A stretch of 64,000 nucleotides of DNA, from NCBI RefSeq assembly GCF_002252475.1, contig NZ_NNRK01000017.1, positions 1 to 64,000 on the forward strand. The letters run 5' to 3'. Origin of the DNA: Brucella rhizosphaerae. GTDB lineage: Bacteria > Pseudomonadota > Alphaproteobacteria > Rhizobiales > Rhizobiaceae. Within the stretch, counting starts at the first letter, position 1. The number at the start of each line of letters is the position of its first letter. Positions 9,656 through 18,133 of the stretch are shown here, piece by piece. Below the pieces are notes generated by a model. The model had not been told where the DNA came from. It searched no databases and saw only the letters and a program-made list of their open reading frames with translations. Position numbers and translations under genes: made by a program.

Positions 9656-10591
9656 ATGATGAGGCAATCGAAACTTGCCCTTGTATTGAGTGTCGCAACA
9701 TTGGTGGCTTGCTCGCAAGCGGGCGCAGAAGAGCAAAAACTCAAGGTTATTGCCACCTTCTCCATCTTGGGTGATATGGCGCAGAAAGTGGGCGGCGACA
9801 GAATTACACTGCGCACGCTGGTTGGCCCCAATGGTGACGCCCATGTCTATGAACCGAAACCGTCGGATGCCATCGCAATGGCCAAAGCTGATGTGGTTCT
9901 GGTGAATGGTCTGCAATTGGAAGGCTTTTTGTCCCGGCTTGTCGAAGCGAGCGGAACAGAGGCCGAGATTGTTGAGGCGACTGAAGGCGCCGAGATTTTG
10001 CGCGATCCGAATGGCGGTCATTACCACTATTACGGTACCAAGGCGGTATTCCATGAAGCGCCATTCGATCCCCATGCCTGGCAGTCTGTGGGCAATGCCA
10101 GGATCTATGTTCAGAATATCGTTTCAGCATTTTGCAAAGTCGATGCCAAGGGATGTGATGCTTACAAGCATAACGCCGCTGCATATCAGCAGGAATTGGA
10201 TACGCTCGATGCCGAGATCAGGAGTAAAATTGCATCCATTCCGCAGGATCGGCGCGTTGTAGTCGTTGCCCATAATGCATTTCGGTATTTTGAGAATGCC
10301 TATGGCGTGAAGTTTTTGTCGCCACAAGGCGTCTCAACAGAATCTGAAGCATCTGCTGCCGATGTTGCGGGCGTCGTTCGCGATATCAAGGAGAACCGGG
10401 CTGCGGCTGTTTTCGCCGAAAATATCGCCGATGCGCGTCTCGTTGAACAGATTGCATCTGAATCCGGGCTCAAACTCGGTGGGGTGCTTTATTCTGATGC
10501 ACTGTCCGCACCTGATGGTCCCGCCGCGTCTTACATCGACATGATGCGTTACAATACCGAAACCATCCGGGCAGCAATCACCCCCCAATAA
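9656..10591 (+). CDS. aztC: Zinc-binding periplasmic protein AztC
   Basis: 311 residues with a signal sequence; LVAC at 16-19 could act as a lipobox, although cleavage after AGA is also possible. This is a cluster A-I metal-binding protein: His63 (DAHVYEP), His140 (FDPHAWQ) and His206 (VVAHNAFRYF) sit where zinc ligands are expected. The mobile loop between strands carries extra histidines (GGHYHYYG, 121-127) but is shorter than the His/Asp loop of classical ZnuA. GAAGGA lies 9 nt before the ATG. The short His loop and the adjacent aztD fit AztC of the Paracoccus type. Confidence 0.86.
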   Translation: MMRQSKLALVLSVATLVACSQAGAEEQKLKVIATFSILGDMAQKVGGDRITLRTLVGPNGDAHVYEPKPSDAIAMAKADVVLVNGLQLEGFLSRLVEASGTEAEIVEATEGAEILRDPNGGHYHYYGTKAVFHEAPFDPHAWQSVGNARIYVQNIVSAFCKVDAKGCDAYKHNAAAYQQELDTLDAEIRSKIASIPQDRRVVVVAHNAFRYFENAYGVKFLSPQGVSTESEASAADVAGVVRDIKENRAAAVFAENIADARLVEQIASESGLKLGGVLYSDALSAPDGPAASYIDMMRYNTETIRAAITPQ

Positions 10592-10624
10592 GTGCAGTCA
10601 ATATCACTACCACTGCGTCTTTGA

Positions 10625-10641
10625 ATGTTATGTAATATCAT
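10625..10641. promoter_or_regulatory. Second Zur-like operator, upstream of aztD
   Basis: ATGTTAT-gta-ATATCAT has the same 7-3-7 layout as the aztA box with one mismatch between arms. It lies 17 bases before the aztD start. This suggests aztD has its own zinc-repressed promoter as well as read-through from aztABC. Confidence 0.62.
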
Positions 10642-10657
10642 TAATAAGGAGAGTTCC

Positions 10658-11893
10658 ATGAAAAAGCTGATGCTGACTGCTTCGGCGCTTGCAATGGCCG
10701 TCTGCATGACGAGCGGAAATGCGCTGGCCGAAGAAGACAATGTGACCGCGTGGCGGTTATTTGTGTCAGACCATGCCGAGCCTGTCGTCAATGTCATTGA
10801 TGCTCTCGACGGCGACAAATTAGAGAGTTTCAAGATCAAGGGTCCAGCATCGCTCTATCGTAGCGAAAGCGGAGAAACAGTATACGCTGTACAGGGATCT
10901 GCGGGCGAGGTGTCCGCTATTTCGACCGGAATTTCATTCCATGACCATGGCGATCATGCTGATATTGATGTCGATGATTCAAAGCTTCTCAAGGTTGAGT
11001 TGTCGGGATTGAAGCCTGCGCACTTTGTCGAACGGCAGGGCAATATTGCGCAGTGGTTTGATGGAGAAGATGCGGCGCGTTTCTTCACCGAAAATGCGGC
11101 TCTCGGCGAAAAGCTCGAGGTGAAGACAGCCAATGTCGTCGCTCCGCATCACGGCGTGTCGGTTCCGTATGATAATTATGCTGTTGTAACGATTCCAAAT
11201 CCGGAAGATGCATCCAAGCGACCAATCGGCGCGCGCATTGTTGATTTCAAGGGCAATAAAGTTGGCGACGATGTTGCATGCCCCGGCCTGCACGGGTCTG
11301 CTGGTTCGGGCAGCATTTATGCTCTTGCCTGTGATACGGGGTTGTTGCTCATCACACAGGATGGTGACAAACCTGTTATCAAGCATCTGCCTTACGGAAA
11401 ATCGCTACCCGAAGGCAGTTCATCCACTTTGATCGGTGGCAAGGGGCTGCAATATTTCATCGGCAACTATGGACCTGACCGGATTGTTCTGGTCGATCCT
11501 TCAGAAGCTGATGGTGGATTCCGTTTGGTTCAGCTTCCAACAAGGCGCGTACATTTTGCAGTTGATCCGGTGCGCCCGAAGTTTGCCTATGTCTTCACTG
11601 AGGATGGCCAGCTTCACCAGCTTGATGTTCTCAAAGGTGAAATCGTCAAATCGATCAGGTTGACTGAGCCATATTCGATGGATGGTCATTGGAGTGATCC
11701 GCGCCCACGTATTGCAGTTGCAGGCGACAACGTCGTTGTGAGTGATCCGCTTAAAGGGCAATTGCATCTCGTTAATGCAGTCTCATTTGAAAAAGCAGGC
11801 GATATTGCAGTTGCCGGCAAGCCTTTTAACCTCGTTGCAGTTGGCGGCTCTGGCAAGGTCCATGCGGGCGAAGCCGGACATAACCACGACTGA
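10658..11893 (+). CDS. aztD: Periplasmic zinc chaperone AztD
   Basis: 411 residues from the ATG preceded by AAGGAGAG; an earlier in-frame start at 10625 lies inside the Zur-like box and is unlikely. A signal peptide (cleavage after NALA, about residue 24) precedes a repeat-containing body consistent with a beta-propeller. Histidine clusters characteristic of AztD are visible: HDHGDHADIDVD in the N-terminal part, a PHHGVSVPYDNY segment, and a C-terminal AGHNHD tail. AztD binds zinc in the periplasm and hands it to AztC. The gene closes the zinc operon and is followed by a strong terminator. Confidence 0.88.
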   Translation: MKKLMLTASALAMAVCMTSGNALAEEDNVTAWRLFVSDHAEPVVNVIDALDGDKLESFKIKGPASLYRSESGETVYAVQGSAGEVSAISTGISFHDHGDHADIDVDDSKLLKVELSGLKPAHFVERQGNIAQWFDGEDAARFFTENAALGEKLEVKTANVVAPHHGVSVPYDNYAVVTIPNPEDASKRPIGARIVDFKGNKVGDDVACPGLHGSAGSGSIYALACDTGLLLITQDGDKPVIKHLPYGKSLPEGSSSTLIGGKGLQYFIGNYGPDRIVLVDPSEADGGFRLVQLPTRRVHFAVDPVRPKFAYVFTEDGQLHQLDVLKGEIVKSIRLTEPYSMDGHWSDPRPRIAVAGDNVVVSDPLKGQLHLVNAVSFEKAGDIAVAGKPFNLVAVGGSGKVHAGEAGHNHD

Positions 11894-11928
11894 TAATACT
11901 TTCTATCTCCATCCGTCGTGAAACTTGG

Positions 11929-11957
11929 CCCGACCTTTTCAGGTCGGGTTCTTTTTT
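11929..11957 (+). terminator. Rho-independent terminator after aztD
   Basis: A 7-bp stem CCCGACC / GGTCGGG is followed by a T-rich run (TTCTTTTTT), 36 bases after the aztD stop. It lies against the convergent pilus operon. Confidence 0.9.
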
Positions 11958-11963
11958 GTGCGC

Positions 11964-12923
11964 TTAATAATTGATCGTCACAACAACCGTGTCCGTATAA
12001 ACTCCCGAAGCGGGGGTCGCCTGGGGCGCGACACGGCCATAAACCGGAACGCTTTCCGTTGCTCCGGTTCCAGTTCTTGATACAATCTGACCAGCCGTAT
12101 TGCCCCATGGGACGGTGCGTGTGCTATTTGAGTAGAGCCCGTAAATGATCGCGGTTGAGCCAAGTGTCATTCGGCGCTGTGTCGGTTGAGCATTGCTCAA
12201 ACCGCCATTCAGCGAAATGCTATATGGCAGACCCAGTGTGCAGTTAATTGTCAGCGCGCCATTGGCGTCAATATTCGACGTCATAGCACTGTGAGTTCCA
12301 AAATTAAGGGGGCTTGCAGACACTGTACAACTGCGATTGACAATTGCCTGAACATTGAAGCTTGGCTGAATCGGATTGTCGGCGACTGTCGAACAGTCGG
12401 GAGCCCCCAAGAGATAGCGAACGTAGTTTATGCGTGCCTGTCCACCGGAAAACATTGATAAATAGGTTCCTGCCAGTTTGGACGCCTGTGAACCGAGTAT
12501 GCGTCCATAAATTGTGCGGGTTGCCGTACCCGGCCCCAGAATAGGTGCTATGACATCGATCGCTGGCACGGTGCCCAATGTTGTGTTGGTAGATGATCCC
12601 CAAAGGACTGTCCGGTTGGCGTCCTGAAAAAATTGATAGGATAATGTATTGGCGCCATTGGTCATCAAGCGTGTGCTCCCGGAGCTTCCTCCACTTCCAG
12701 CGTTGAGATTCGGGCATACCCGCATAAGCAGCTGCAGATTAAGCGAACTTGAACAGGTAACGCTGAGCACTGCTGTTGTGTCGATAGCCCCGCCGGCCTG
12801 GAGGTTGACCGTGCCGAAATTCATGTCCGAGATGGTGGACGTGCAGGTTTGAGCAATCACCACGCTCGCACTTGTGACGCTCAGAAATAGTGCAGCAATG
12901 AAAATCAGGAGTTGTTTTGTCAT
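11964..12923 (-). CDS. Spore coat U-domain tip protein of an archaic chaperone-usher pilus
   Basis: 319 residues from the ATG that overlaps the usher stop (ATGA); five more upstream residues are possible. A signal peptide ends near VVIAQ. Two spore coat protein U (SCPU) domains follow in tandem. Each begins with a Cys-containing strand (CTSTISDMNFGTV and CTVSASPLNFGTH) and the second ends in GVYTDTVVVTINY, the C-terminal donor-strand signature. Two-domain SCPU proteins at the end of such operons are usually the tip adhesin (CsuE-like). It is last in the operon pilin-chaperone-usher-tip. The ligand is unknown. Confidence 0.85.
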   Translation of the reverse strand: MTKQLLIFIAALFLSVTSASVVIAQTCTSTISDMNFGTVNLQAGGAIDTTAVLSVTCSSSLNLQLLMRVCPNLNAGSGGSSGSTRLMTNGANTLSYQFFQDANRTVLWGSSTNTTLGTVPAIDVIAPILGPGTATRTIYGRILGSQASKLAGTYLSMFSGGQARINYVRYLLGAPDCSTVADNPIQPSFNVQAIVNRSCTVSASPLNFGTHSAMTSNIDANGALTINCTLGLPYSISLNGGLSNAQPTQRRMTLGSTAIIYGLYSNSTRTVPWGNTAGQIVSRTGTGATESVPVYGRVAPQATPASGVYTDTVVVTINY

Positions 12924-15361
12924 GGGTCTTTCCGGCACACGGCATCAGGTATCGTTGTGCGTTCATTGGCTTTTGCAGGAGCGGTGAAAGTGACGGTGCA
13001 GTTTTCACCGTTTGACTGCCGAATAATCAGCGTATTTGTTTCGGCAATATTCTCAGCGTAGACCTGACCATCATAGCCGACGATCGTGGTTTCATCGTCA
13101 TTGAGTTGGGCTGATGCGCCTGTTTGAATATAATCACCTGCCTCGTTGCGAATGGTTATCAATGCAGGTCTGGTGTCAGCAGATACGTTGAAATCGACAA
13201 CAGCACCGCTGCGATCACTCGGGCGTACAACCTGACGCGTAGTGCTTACACTCGCATCGAGTGGCAGGTTTGATGGATCAATTGAAATGGCGTTGTCTTC
13301 ATAGGAACGCAGATCCGACACGAGCAGCTTGCCGCGTTTGTTGGTCTTGCCAATTGGGCGGTTTTCATAAAAGACCTCTACATCAGGCGCCCCAACGTCA
13401 ACCACGCTGAAGGCGTCGCTGACGCGATTGGCGAGAAACGCCCCGCCACCTGCCACGATGATTGCGCCTTCAAACTGTGCTGTCCCGCGCACACTATCAT
13501 TAAACTTTTCGACACCGGCCTCGGCGCGGCCAATCGAGCTGCGATAGCTGCCACTGGCGGCAATGATGTCATTTTGTCCATAAGAGCCGCGGACACGCCA
13601 TCCTGTACTACCGACGACAGGCTGCTCGGATTTCATGAGGTCCGCAGTGACACTCGTGCCGGTATCATCCGAAGAAATGCCGGTCGATGCAGTAATATTG
13701 CCGTCCATCATCCATGACAGACCGGCGAAGACGCCAAAGGAGCCTTTGCGTTCGAGATCGGTGAAGGTGGAGAAAAACACATTGCCCTTCTGTCCGATGG
13801 GTTTGGTTGCGGTCATGCTGACAATGCGGGACTTGTCGAAATTCGCCGTTTCCAATTGCGCGTATGAAAAGTTGAGATTGAGGTTCTCGAATATGGGAGG
13901 CAAGGCAATAGAAGCCTGATCGAGCGATCGCGGTGGCTTTGCATTGTAAAGCGTCGAGGGTAGCCCGAACCTGGCGATATCGGCGGTGACGGAAGCCATG
14001 TCATTGAAGTCGCCGAAAGTCCGTTGCGTTCTTGCGAAAAACTTGATGTTCCAGAGTTCAGCTTCGAGGCTTGCGGCAACCTGATAGCCGGTTTCATCAC
14101 CAAAGCGGCTGCTGGATGCCGCAACGGAGCCAACGCCGAAAGTGCCGACATTGAAGACGCTGCCAGCGCCTGCATTGTAGAAATTTTCGGCGCCTTCGGC
14201 ATGGGCTTCGATGGTGAAGTTATTCGTCAGACCGTAGCGGAGTGTTGCAGAGCCTATCGGCCGCTCATCATAATTATTCGATTCAACACCATAATAGCGG
14301 CGGGCAAAACCAATCTCGGCGGAAAAATCTGCAAGTCCCTTAGCCAAAAGATCAGACGACGCATAGAATGGCGTCTCCGAGACTGTTTCACGGCCAAGCG
14401 CATCGCGAACCACAAGACGCGCTGTGCCAGCACCTGTAATGATCGGTAGATTGGTGATTGAAAATGGTCCCGATGGAACCGAACGTGAGGCGCGTTGAGC
14501 ATTGTCGACATAGACATCGACTGTTGAAGGCACTGCGGCAGAACCGGAAAGCTCTGGCAACGGCATCGTTACCAGATCGGGGCGCAGCGTGAAATTGCGG
14601 CGTATTTGTATGCCACCCAGGCGAGTTGGGCGTGTCCAGGATAGGCCACCAGAGATTATATCGCCGACGTTATACGTCATCAGACGCGTCGGATCGGAAT
14701 AGGACCATCGTGTATCAAGTCGCGTAGAACCAAAGTTTGCCACGTCTGAAGAGCTTAAAATCTGCGATGACGTCAGTATACCATAAGGACCGAACAGACG
14801 TCCTTCGAGCAGGCTTGAAACACCTTGGAATGACGTCAGATCGTCCCATTTCGAACCACCAGTCGAACCATAGACGGTATAGTTGATCAACCCTCCCAGA
14901 TTGCTTGTTACGACTGGCTTTTCCTCCTCGCTGGCTTGCGGTGTTTCATCGGCTTGCGCATCAATGATCCGCGCCGCACGGCTATCCTCCATGGCGTCAA
15001 AGCTTACAGTCTGGTTCTCTTCATCATAAGTTGCCACCACACCGGGTAGCCGGCCGATATCGACCCAGCCGTCCTCCCTTGTCGCTTCCTTCGCAGGCTT
15101 GATGCCGACATTTTTCAGTTGCTGGGACTCTATTAACAGGAGCCCGTCGGGTGTTTGACGAAAGGCAGCAATCAACTCCGAAGATGAACCATTCACGAAG
15201 ACCTCGAGTTGCAGCTCTTGAAATTCATCGTCAGGACTAGCGATTCCTGCCGAAGGGGGTGGCAAATCTTGAGCTGCAGCCTTCGGAAAGGCCGAGAAGA
15301 TCGTCAGACAAGCAATCGTCAAAACAGCAAGGTCAACCGCCCCTGACGTTCGCTTGTGCAT
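12920..15361 (-). CDS. Outer-membrane usher of a spore coat U-type pilus
   Basis: 813 residues with a signal peptide (cleavage near AAAQ, about residue 31). The order fits a fimbrial usher: N-terminal chaperone-binding domain, a long beta-strand-rich pore region with the conserved stretch YNVGDIISGGLSWTRPTRLGG and GGIQIRRNF, a plug, and C-terminal domains ending before the stop. It is the size of CsuD-type ushers. The start overlaps the 3' end of the chaperone gene by 29 bases, and its stop overlaps the tip gene, so the cluster is tightly coupled. It exports pilin-chaperone complexes across the outer membrane. Confidence 0.9.
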   Translation of the reverse strand: MHKRTSGAVDLAVLTIACLTIFSAFPKAAAQDLPPPSAGIASPDDEFQELQLEVFVNGSSSELIAAFRQTPDGLLLIESQQLKNVGIKPAKEATREDGWVDIGRLPGVVATYDEENQTVSFDAMEDSRAARIIDAQADETPQASEEEKPVVTSNLGGLINYTVYGSTGGSKWDDLTSFQGVSSLLEGRLFGPYGILTSSQILSSSDVANFGSTRLDTRWSYSDPTRLMTYNVGDIISGGLSWTRPTRLGGIQIRRNFTLRPDLVTMPLPELSGSAAVPSTVDVYVDNAQRASRSVPSGPFSITNLPIITGAGTARLVVRDALGRETVSETPFYASSDLLAKGLADFSAEIGFARRYYGVESNNYDERPIGSATLRYGLTNNFTIEAHAEGAENFYNAGAGSVFNVGTFGVGSVAASSSRFGDETGYQVAASLEAELWNIKFFARTQRTFGDFNDMASVTADIARFGLPSTLYNAKPPRSLDQASIALPPIFENLNLNFSYAQLETANFDKSRIVSMTATKPIGQKGNVFFSTFTDLERKGSFGVFAGLSWMMDGNITASTGISSDDTGTSVTADLMKSEQPVVGSTGWRVRGSYGQNDIIAASGSYRSSIGRAEAGVEKFNDSVRGTAQFEGAIIVAGGGAFLANRVSDAFSVVDVGAPDVEVFYENRPIGKTNKRGKLLVSDLRSYEDNAISIDPSNLPLDASVSTTRQVVRPSDRSGAVVDFNVSADTRPALITIRNEAGDYIQTGASAQLNDDETTIVGYDGQVYAENIAETNTLIIRQSNGENCTVTFTAPAKANERTTIPDAVCRKDP

Positions 15362-16058
15362 TAATCGGGCCAGCTTCGCTTTGTGCTGAGATCGTCAGCG
15401 AACCACCACCCCGATTATTGCGTGTACCGGGGATGAACCAGGAAACACTTGATTTCCCGAGCACATAGCCCACAAGTCCCTTTTGTTGTGCGACGGGCGC
15501 ACCGCCTTTGTTCTGTAACGCCAGATCGGAGACGCGCATGCGCTTGTCTCCCCGGTTGTTGACCGTGATTTGATATCCGCCAGCCTTTTGCTGCACATTC
15601 CAGGCCACATCAGCACCGCTGTTGTCCTGTGGTGAGAAGAAGACCGGAATAGAATGTCTGATGACGAGATTGACGGTTCCCGACTTCTGTTGTGAAGAAC
15701 TTGGCAACTCGTCCACGATCAGGCGGTAGCTTTCTTCTGCTTTGACAGGCCGCTTTGATGTGCGAACCACGCGAACCATATTTTCGCCGCCCGCCTTCAG
15801 TTGCGAGATCGGCGGACTTACGGCGACATCTGTGGCGGGGGTATAGCTATCGACGCCGTTGCTCTGGCTCCACCGGAAGATTCTGACCTGTACATTGATG
15901 GGGTGTTTTGCATCGTTCCAAATCCGAACGCTGGACGCGGCCGTTGGGGCGCTAAGGTCTATCAGAACCGGAGACACTCTTAACGATGCCGCGTTTGATT
16001 GCGCAGAAGAAATATGCAGGCCAGCAACAACCAGCGCTGCAAGTATGAGAATACGCAT
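15333..16058 (-). CDS. Periplasmic pilus chaperone (PapD-like, archaic type)
   Basis: 241 residues with a signal peptide to about residue 24 (SNAAS). The N-terminal Ig-like domain has SLRVSPVLIDLSAP, the IRVWND-like edge strand (VRIWNDAKHPINVQVRIFRW), and YRLIVDELP in the G1/FGL region. The second domain holds QITVNNRGDKRMRVSDL. It binds pilin subunits by donor-strand complementation and delivers them to the usher. AGGGAG lies upstream of the ATG, 18 bases after the pilin stop. Confidence 0.9.
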   Translation of the reverse strand: MRILILAALVVAGLHISSAQSNAASLRVSPVLIDLSAPTAASSVRIWNDAKHPINVQVRIFRWSQSNGVDSYTPATDVAVSPPISQLKAGGENMVRVVRTSKRPVKAEESYRLIVDELPSSSQQKSGTVNLVIRHSIPVFFSPQDNSGADVAWNVQQKAGGYQITVNNRGDKRMRVSDLALQNKGGAPVAQQKGLVGYVLGKSSVSWFIPGTRNNRGGGSLTISAQSEAGPINAQANVRGG

Positions 16059-16076
16059 GCAAGTCTCCCTTTACGT

Positions 16077-16574
16077 TCAATACGTTATCGTCGCAGTAAC
16101 CGTATCGGTATAGACGCCGGGGGCCGGTGTGTTCTGAGGGAGGACGCGGCCATAGACAGTGAACTGCTGAGCCGCACCTGTGCCTGTTCCTGAAACAGTG
16201 TCGGTGCCAACAGAGGCGCCCCAAACCGTGTCACGTGTGGCTGTTTGGTATAGCGAATAGGTAACTGTCGCACCGCCGGCTCCTGTCATAAGACGGCTGG
16301 CGACGGAGGCGTTTGATCCTGCACCTTCGCTCAAGCCAATATTGAAAGGAGTGGTATTGGTGCATTGAACCGTCACGACACTGGTTGCATCGGTGTTCGC
16401 CGCCAGGACCCCGTGCGTGCCAAAATCCATATTCGTTGCCGAGTTGATCTGGCAGGCGCCTGCTATGGTTATCTGAACTGTGAACTGCGTAGAAGTCGTT
16501 TGCGCGTTTACAATGGTCGGTATCAACAAACCTGCGGTAAAAATTCCTGCAAGCGTACTAAACTTAATACACAT
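16077..16574 (-). CDS. Major pilin, spore coat U domain
   Basis: 165 residues from the ATG at 16574, chosen because AGGAGG stands 5 nt upstream; a longer frame to 16634 lacks this. A signal peptide (cleavage near VNAQ, about 24) precedes one SCPU domain: CQINSATNMDFGTHG near the mature N-terminus, a second Cys in VVTVQCTN, and the C-terminal strand PAPGVYTDTVTATITY. It is first in the operon and has the strongest ribosome-binding site, as expected for the main subunit (CsuA/B-like). Confidence 0.9.
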   Translation of the reverse strand: MCIKFSTLAGIFTAGLLIPTIVNAQTTSTQFTVQITIAGACQINSATNMDFGTHGVLAANTDATSVVTVQCTNTTPFNIGLSEGAGSNASVASRLMTGAGGATVTYSLYQTATRDTVWGASVGTDTVSGTGTGAAQQFTVYGRVLPQNTPAPGVYTDTVTATITY

Positions 16575-17020
16575 AGTCCCTCCTGAATGCTCAAAACGGA
16601 CCGATAATCGGCCGTCCTCCAAGGTATTTTGCATTACAAGTATATGTATTTGTTTTTCTTATTAGTTTTTTAGTGTATGGGCATTTCAAGCCCATATCAA
16701 CATTTCTAACGATTTTTATCTCCTGAAATTGCAAGAAACTTAAATATAATTCCCTTTTAGTTCAGTTTCCGTTAAGTTTGAACGGGAAATAATTTCGTTA
16801 ATCGAACTATAGTGTCAATTTTATACAAAAAATATCAATTTTATACTATTTACTGCATTCGGTATCAACTCCAGTGCTGCTTATAGAGATGATTCTTTTG
16901 TTTGGCTTCCTGTTATTTTAGTAGGTGCTGAATCGCTGTGGTTCTGCGCCATGTGGTTTTTGTCATTCCTCTGTCACGAGGCCGGAATAAAAGCGCGCAA
17001 ACCATTCAGATTGCGCGAAT
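16575..17020. other. AT-rich divergent intergenic region (pilus operon / ABC ATPase)
   Basis: About 445 bases without a gene, markedly AT-rich between 16635 and 16860 compared with the surrounding genes. It must hold the leftward pilus promoter and the rightward ABC-ATPase promoter. The visible structure is the 20-bp-spaced direct repeat at 16815-16846. The low GC may reflect H-NS-like silencing or horizontal acquisition of the pilus operon. Confidence 0.55.
16815..16846. repeat. Two direct repeats of TCAATTTTATAC, 20 bp apart
   Basis: The exact 12-mer TCAATTTTATAC occurs at 16815-16826 and 16835-16846. A 20-bp spacing puts both on the same helix face, as for paired regulator sites. They lie about 240 bases upstream of the pilin start. 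Function is inferred only. Confidence 0.5.
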
Positions 17021-18097
17021 ATGCTACATGAAACTCAATTACACGCAGAAGCTGCTGTTGAAGTCGCCGGGCTAAGCCTTGCCTATGGCAGCAGCGTGAT
17101 CCTCAAAAACGTGGATCTGACCCTTCCAAAGGGACAAACGCTTGCCCTACTGGGTCCGTCTGGATGTGGAAAGACGACGCTTCTGCGGCTTGTCGCCGGA
17201 TTGCTGGCTCCGACCAAGGGGTCTGTCACCATCAATGGTATAAAAGTAGCTGATGCTACGAACGGCACCTTTGCGCCACCGGAAAAACGTCATCTTGGCA
17301 TGGTGTTTCAGGATTATGCACTCTGGCCGCATATGTCAGTATACGGGAATGTTTCGTTTCCGCTGGAGATGCGCGGTATAGGGCGTGCGGAGCGCGAAAA
17401 GCGTGTGAAGTCGGCGCTGGATCGCGTTGGCCTTTCGGGTTTCGGGGATCGCTCAATCAGCGACATGTCCGGTGGTCAGCAGCAGCGTGTAGCCATTGCA
17501 CGTGCGATCGTTGCCGAGCCTGGTCTGGTGCTTTTCGATGAGCCGTTATCGAACCTTGATCGCGAATTGCGCGAAAACATGGTCAGTGAGATCGGTCAGC
17601 TTGTCGCCAATCTCGGTCTGACTGCAATCTACGTCACACATGATCAAAGTGAGGCTTTCTCACTGGCGCATCAGGTGGCGATCATGCGGGCAGGGGTAAT
17701 AGAACAACTTGCAGCACCTGAAATGCTGGTCGCCTATCCTACAACACCCGCTGTTGCGGATTTCCTGCGTCTTGGCTGTGTGGTGCCGGTGGAACGTGAA
17801 AATAGCTTCTATCGTATTTCTCAAACTGAAGTGCGGTTGAGCCATGTTGCCATGCCGCCACATGCGACGCATGTCCTTCTGCCGTCGCGTTCTGTGCGCA
17901 GCGTTGCAATCGACGATGCAGCAATTCGGGCAACAGTCTTACGTACTCATTTCCGCGGAGATGGCCATCTGACGACGGTTCGCATTGGCGCACAGCATGC
18001 CGGACATGAACTGACCTATCTCGATCACAGCCGGCTTTCGCCCGGTATGCCGGTCGGCATTGCCATCGATCCAGAACAGCTGCGCTGGTTCTCGTAA
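17021..18097 (+). CDS. ABC transporter ATP-binding protein (FbpC/PotA-like)
   Basis: 358 residues. The ABC domain has Walker A GPSGCGKTT (45-53), Q-loop FQDYALWPHMSV, signature MSGGQQQRVAIARA, Walker B VLFDEPLSNLD and the YVTHDQSEA switch. A C-terminal ~120-residue TOBE-type regulatory region follows, as in iron(III), putrescine and thiamine ATPases (CUT1/FbpC class). The start has no good Shine-Dalgarno site. It is the first gene of an ATPase, binding protein, permease operon. The substrate cannot be fixed from this subunit. Confidence 0.86.
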   Translation: MLHETQLHAEAAVEVAGLSLAYGSSVILKNVDLTLPKGQTLALLGPSGCGKTTLLRLVAGLLAPTKGSVTINGIKVADATNGTFAPPEKRHLGMVFQDYALWPHMSVYGNVSFPLEMRGIGRAEREKRVKSALDRVGLSGFGDRSISDMSGGQQQRVAIARAIVAEPGLVLFDEPLSNLDRELRENMVSEIGQLVANLGLTAIYVTHDQSEAFSLAHQVAIMRAGVIEQLAAPEMLVAYPTTPAVADFLRLGCVVPVERENSFYRISQTEVRLSHVAMPPHATHVLLPSRSVRSVAIDDAAIRATVLRTHFRGDGHLTTVRIGAQHAGHELTYLDHSRLSPGMPVGIAIDPEQLRWFS

Positions 18098-18133
18098 CAA
18101 TCACTTCACGTCACTGCATCTCAGGAGAGATTT

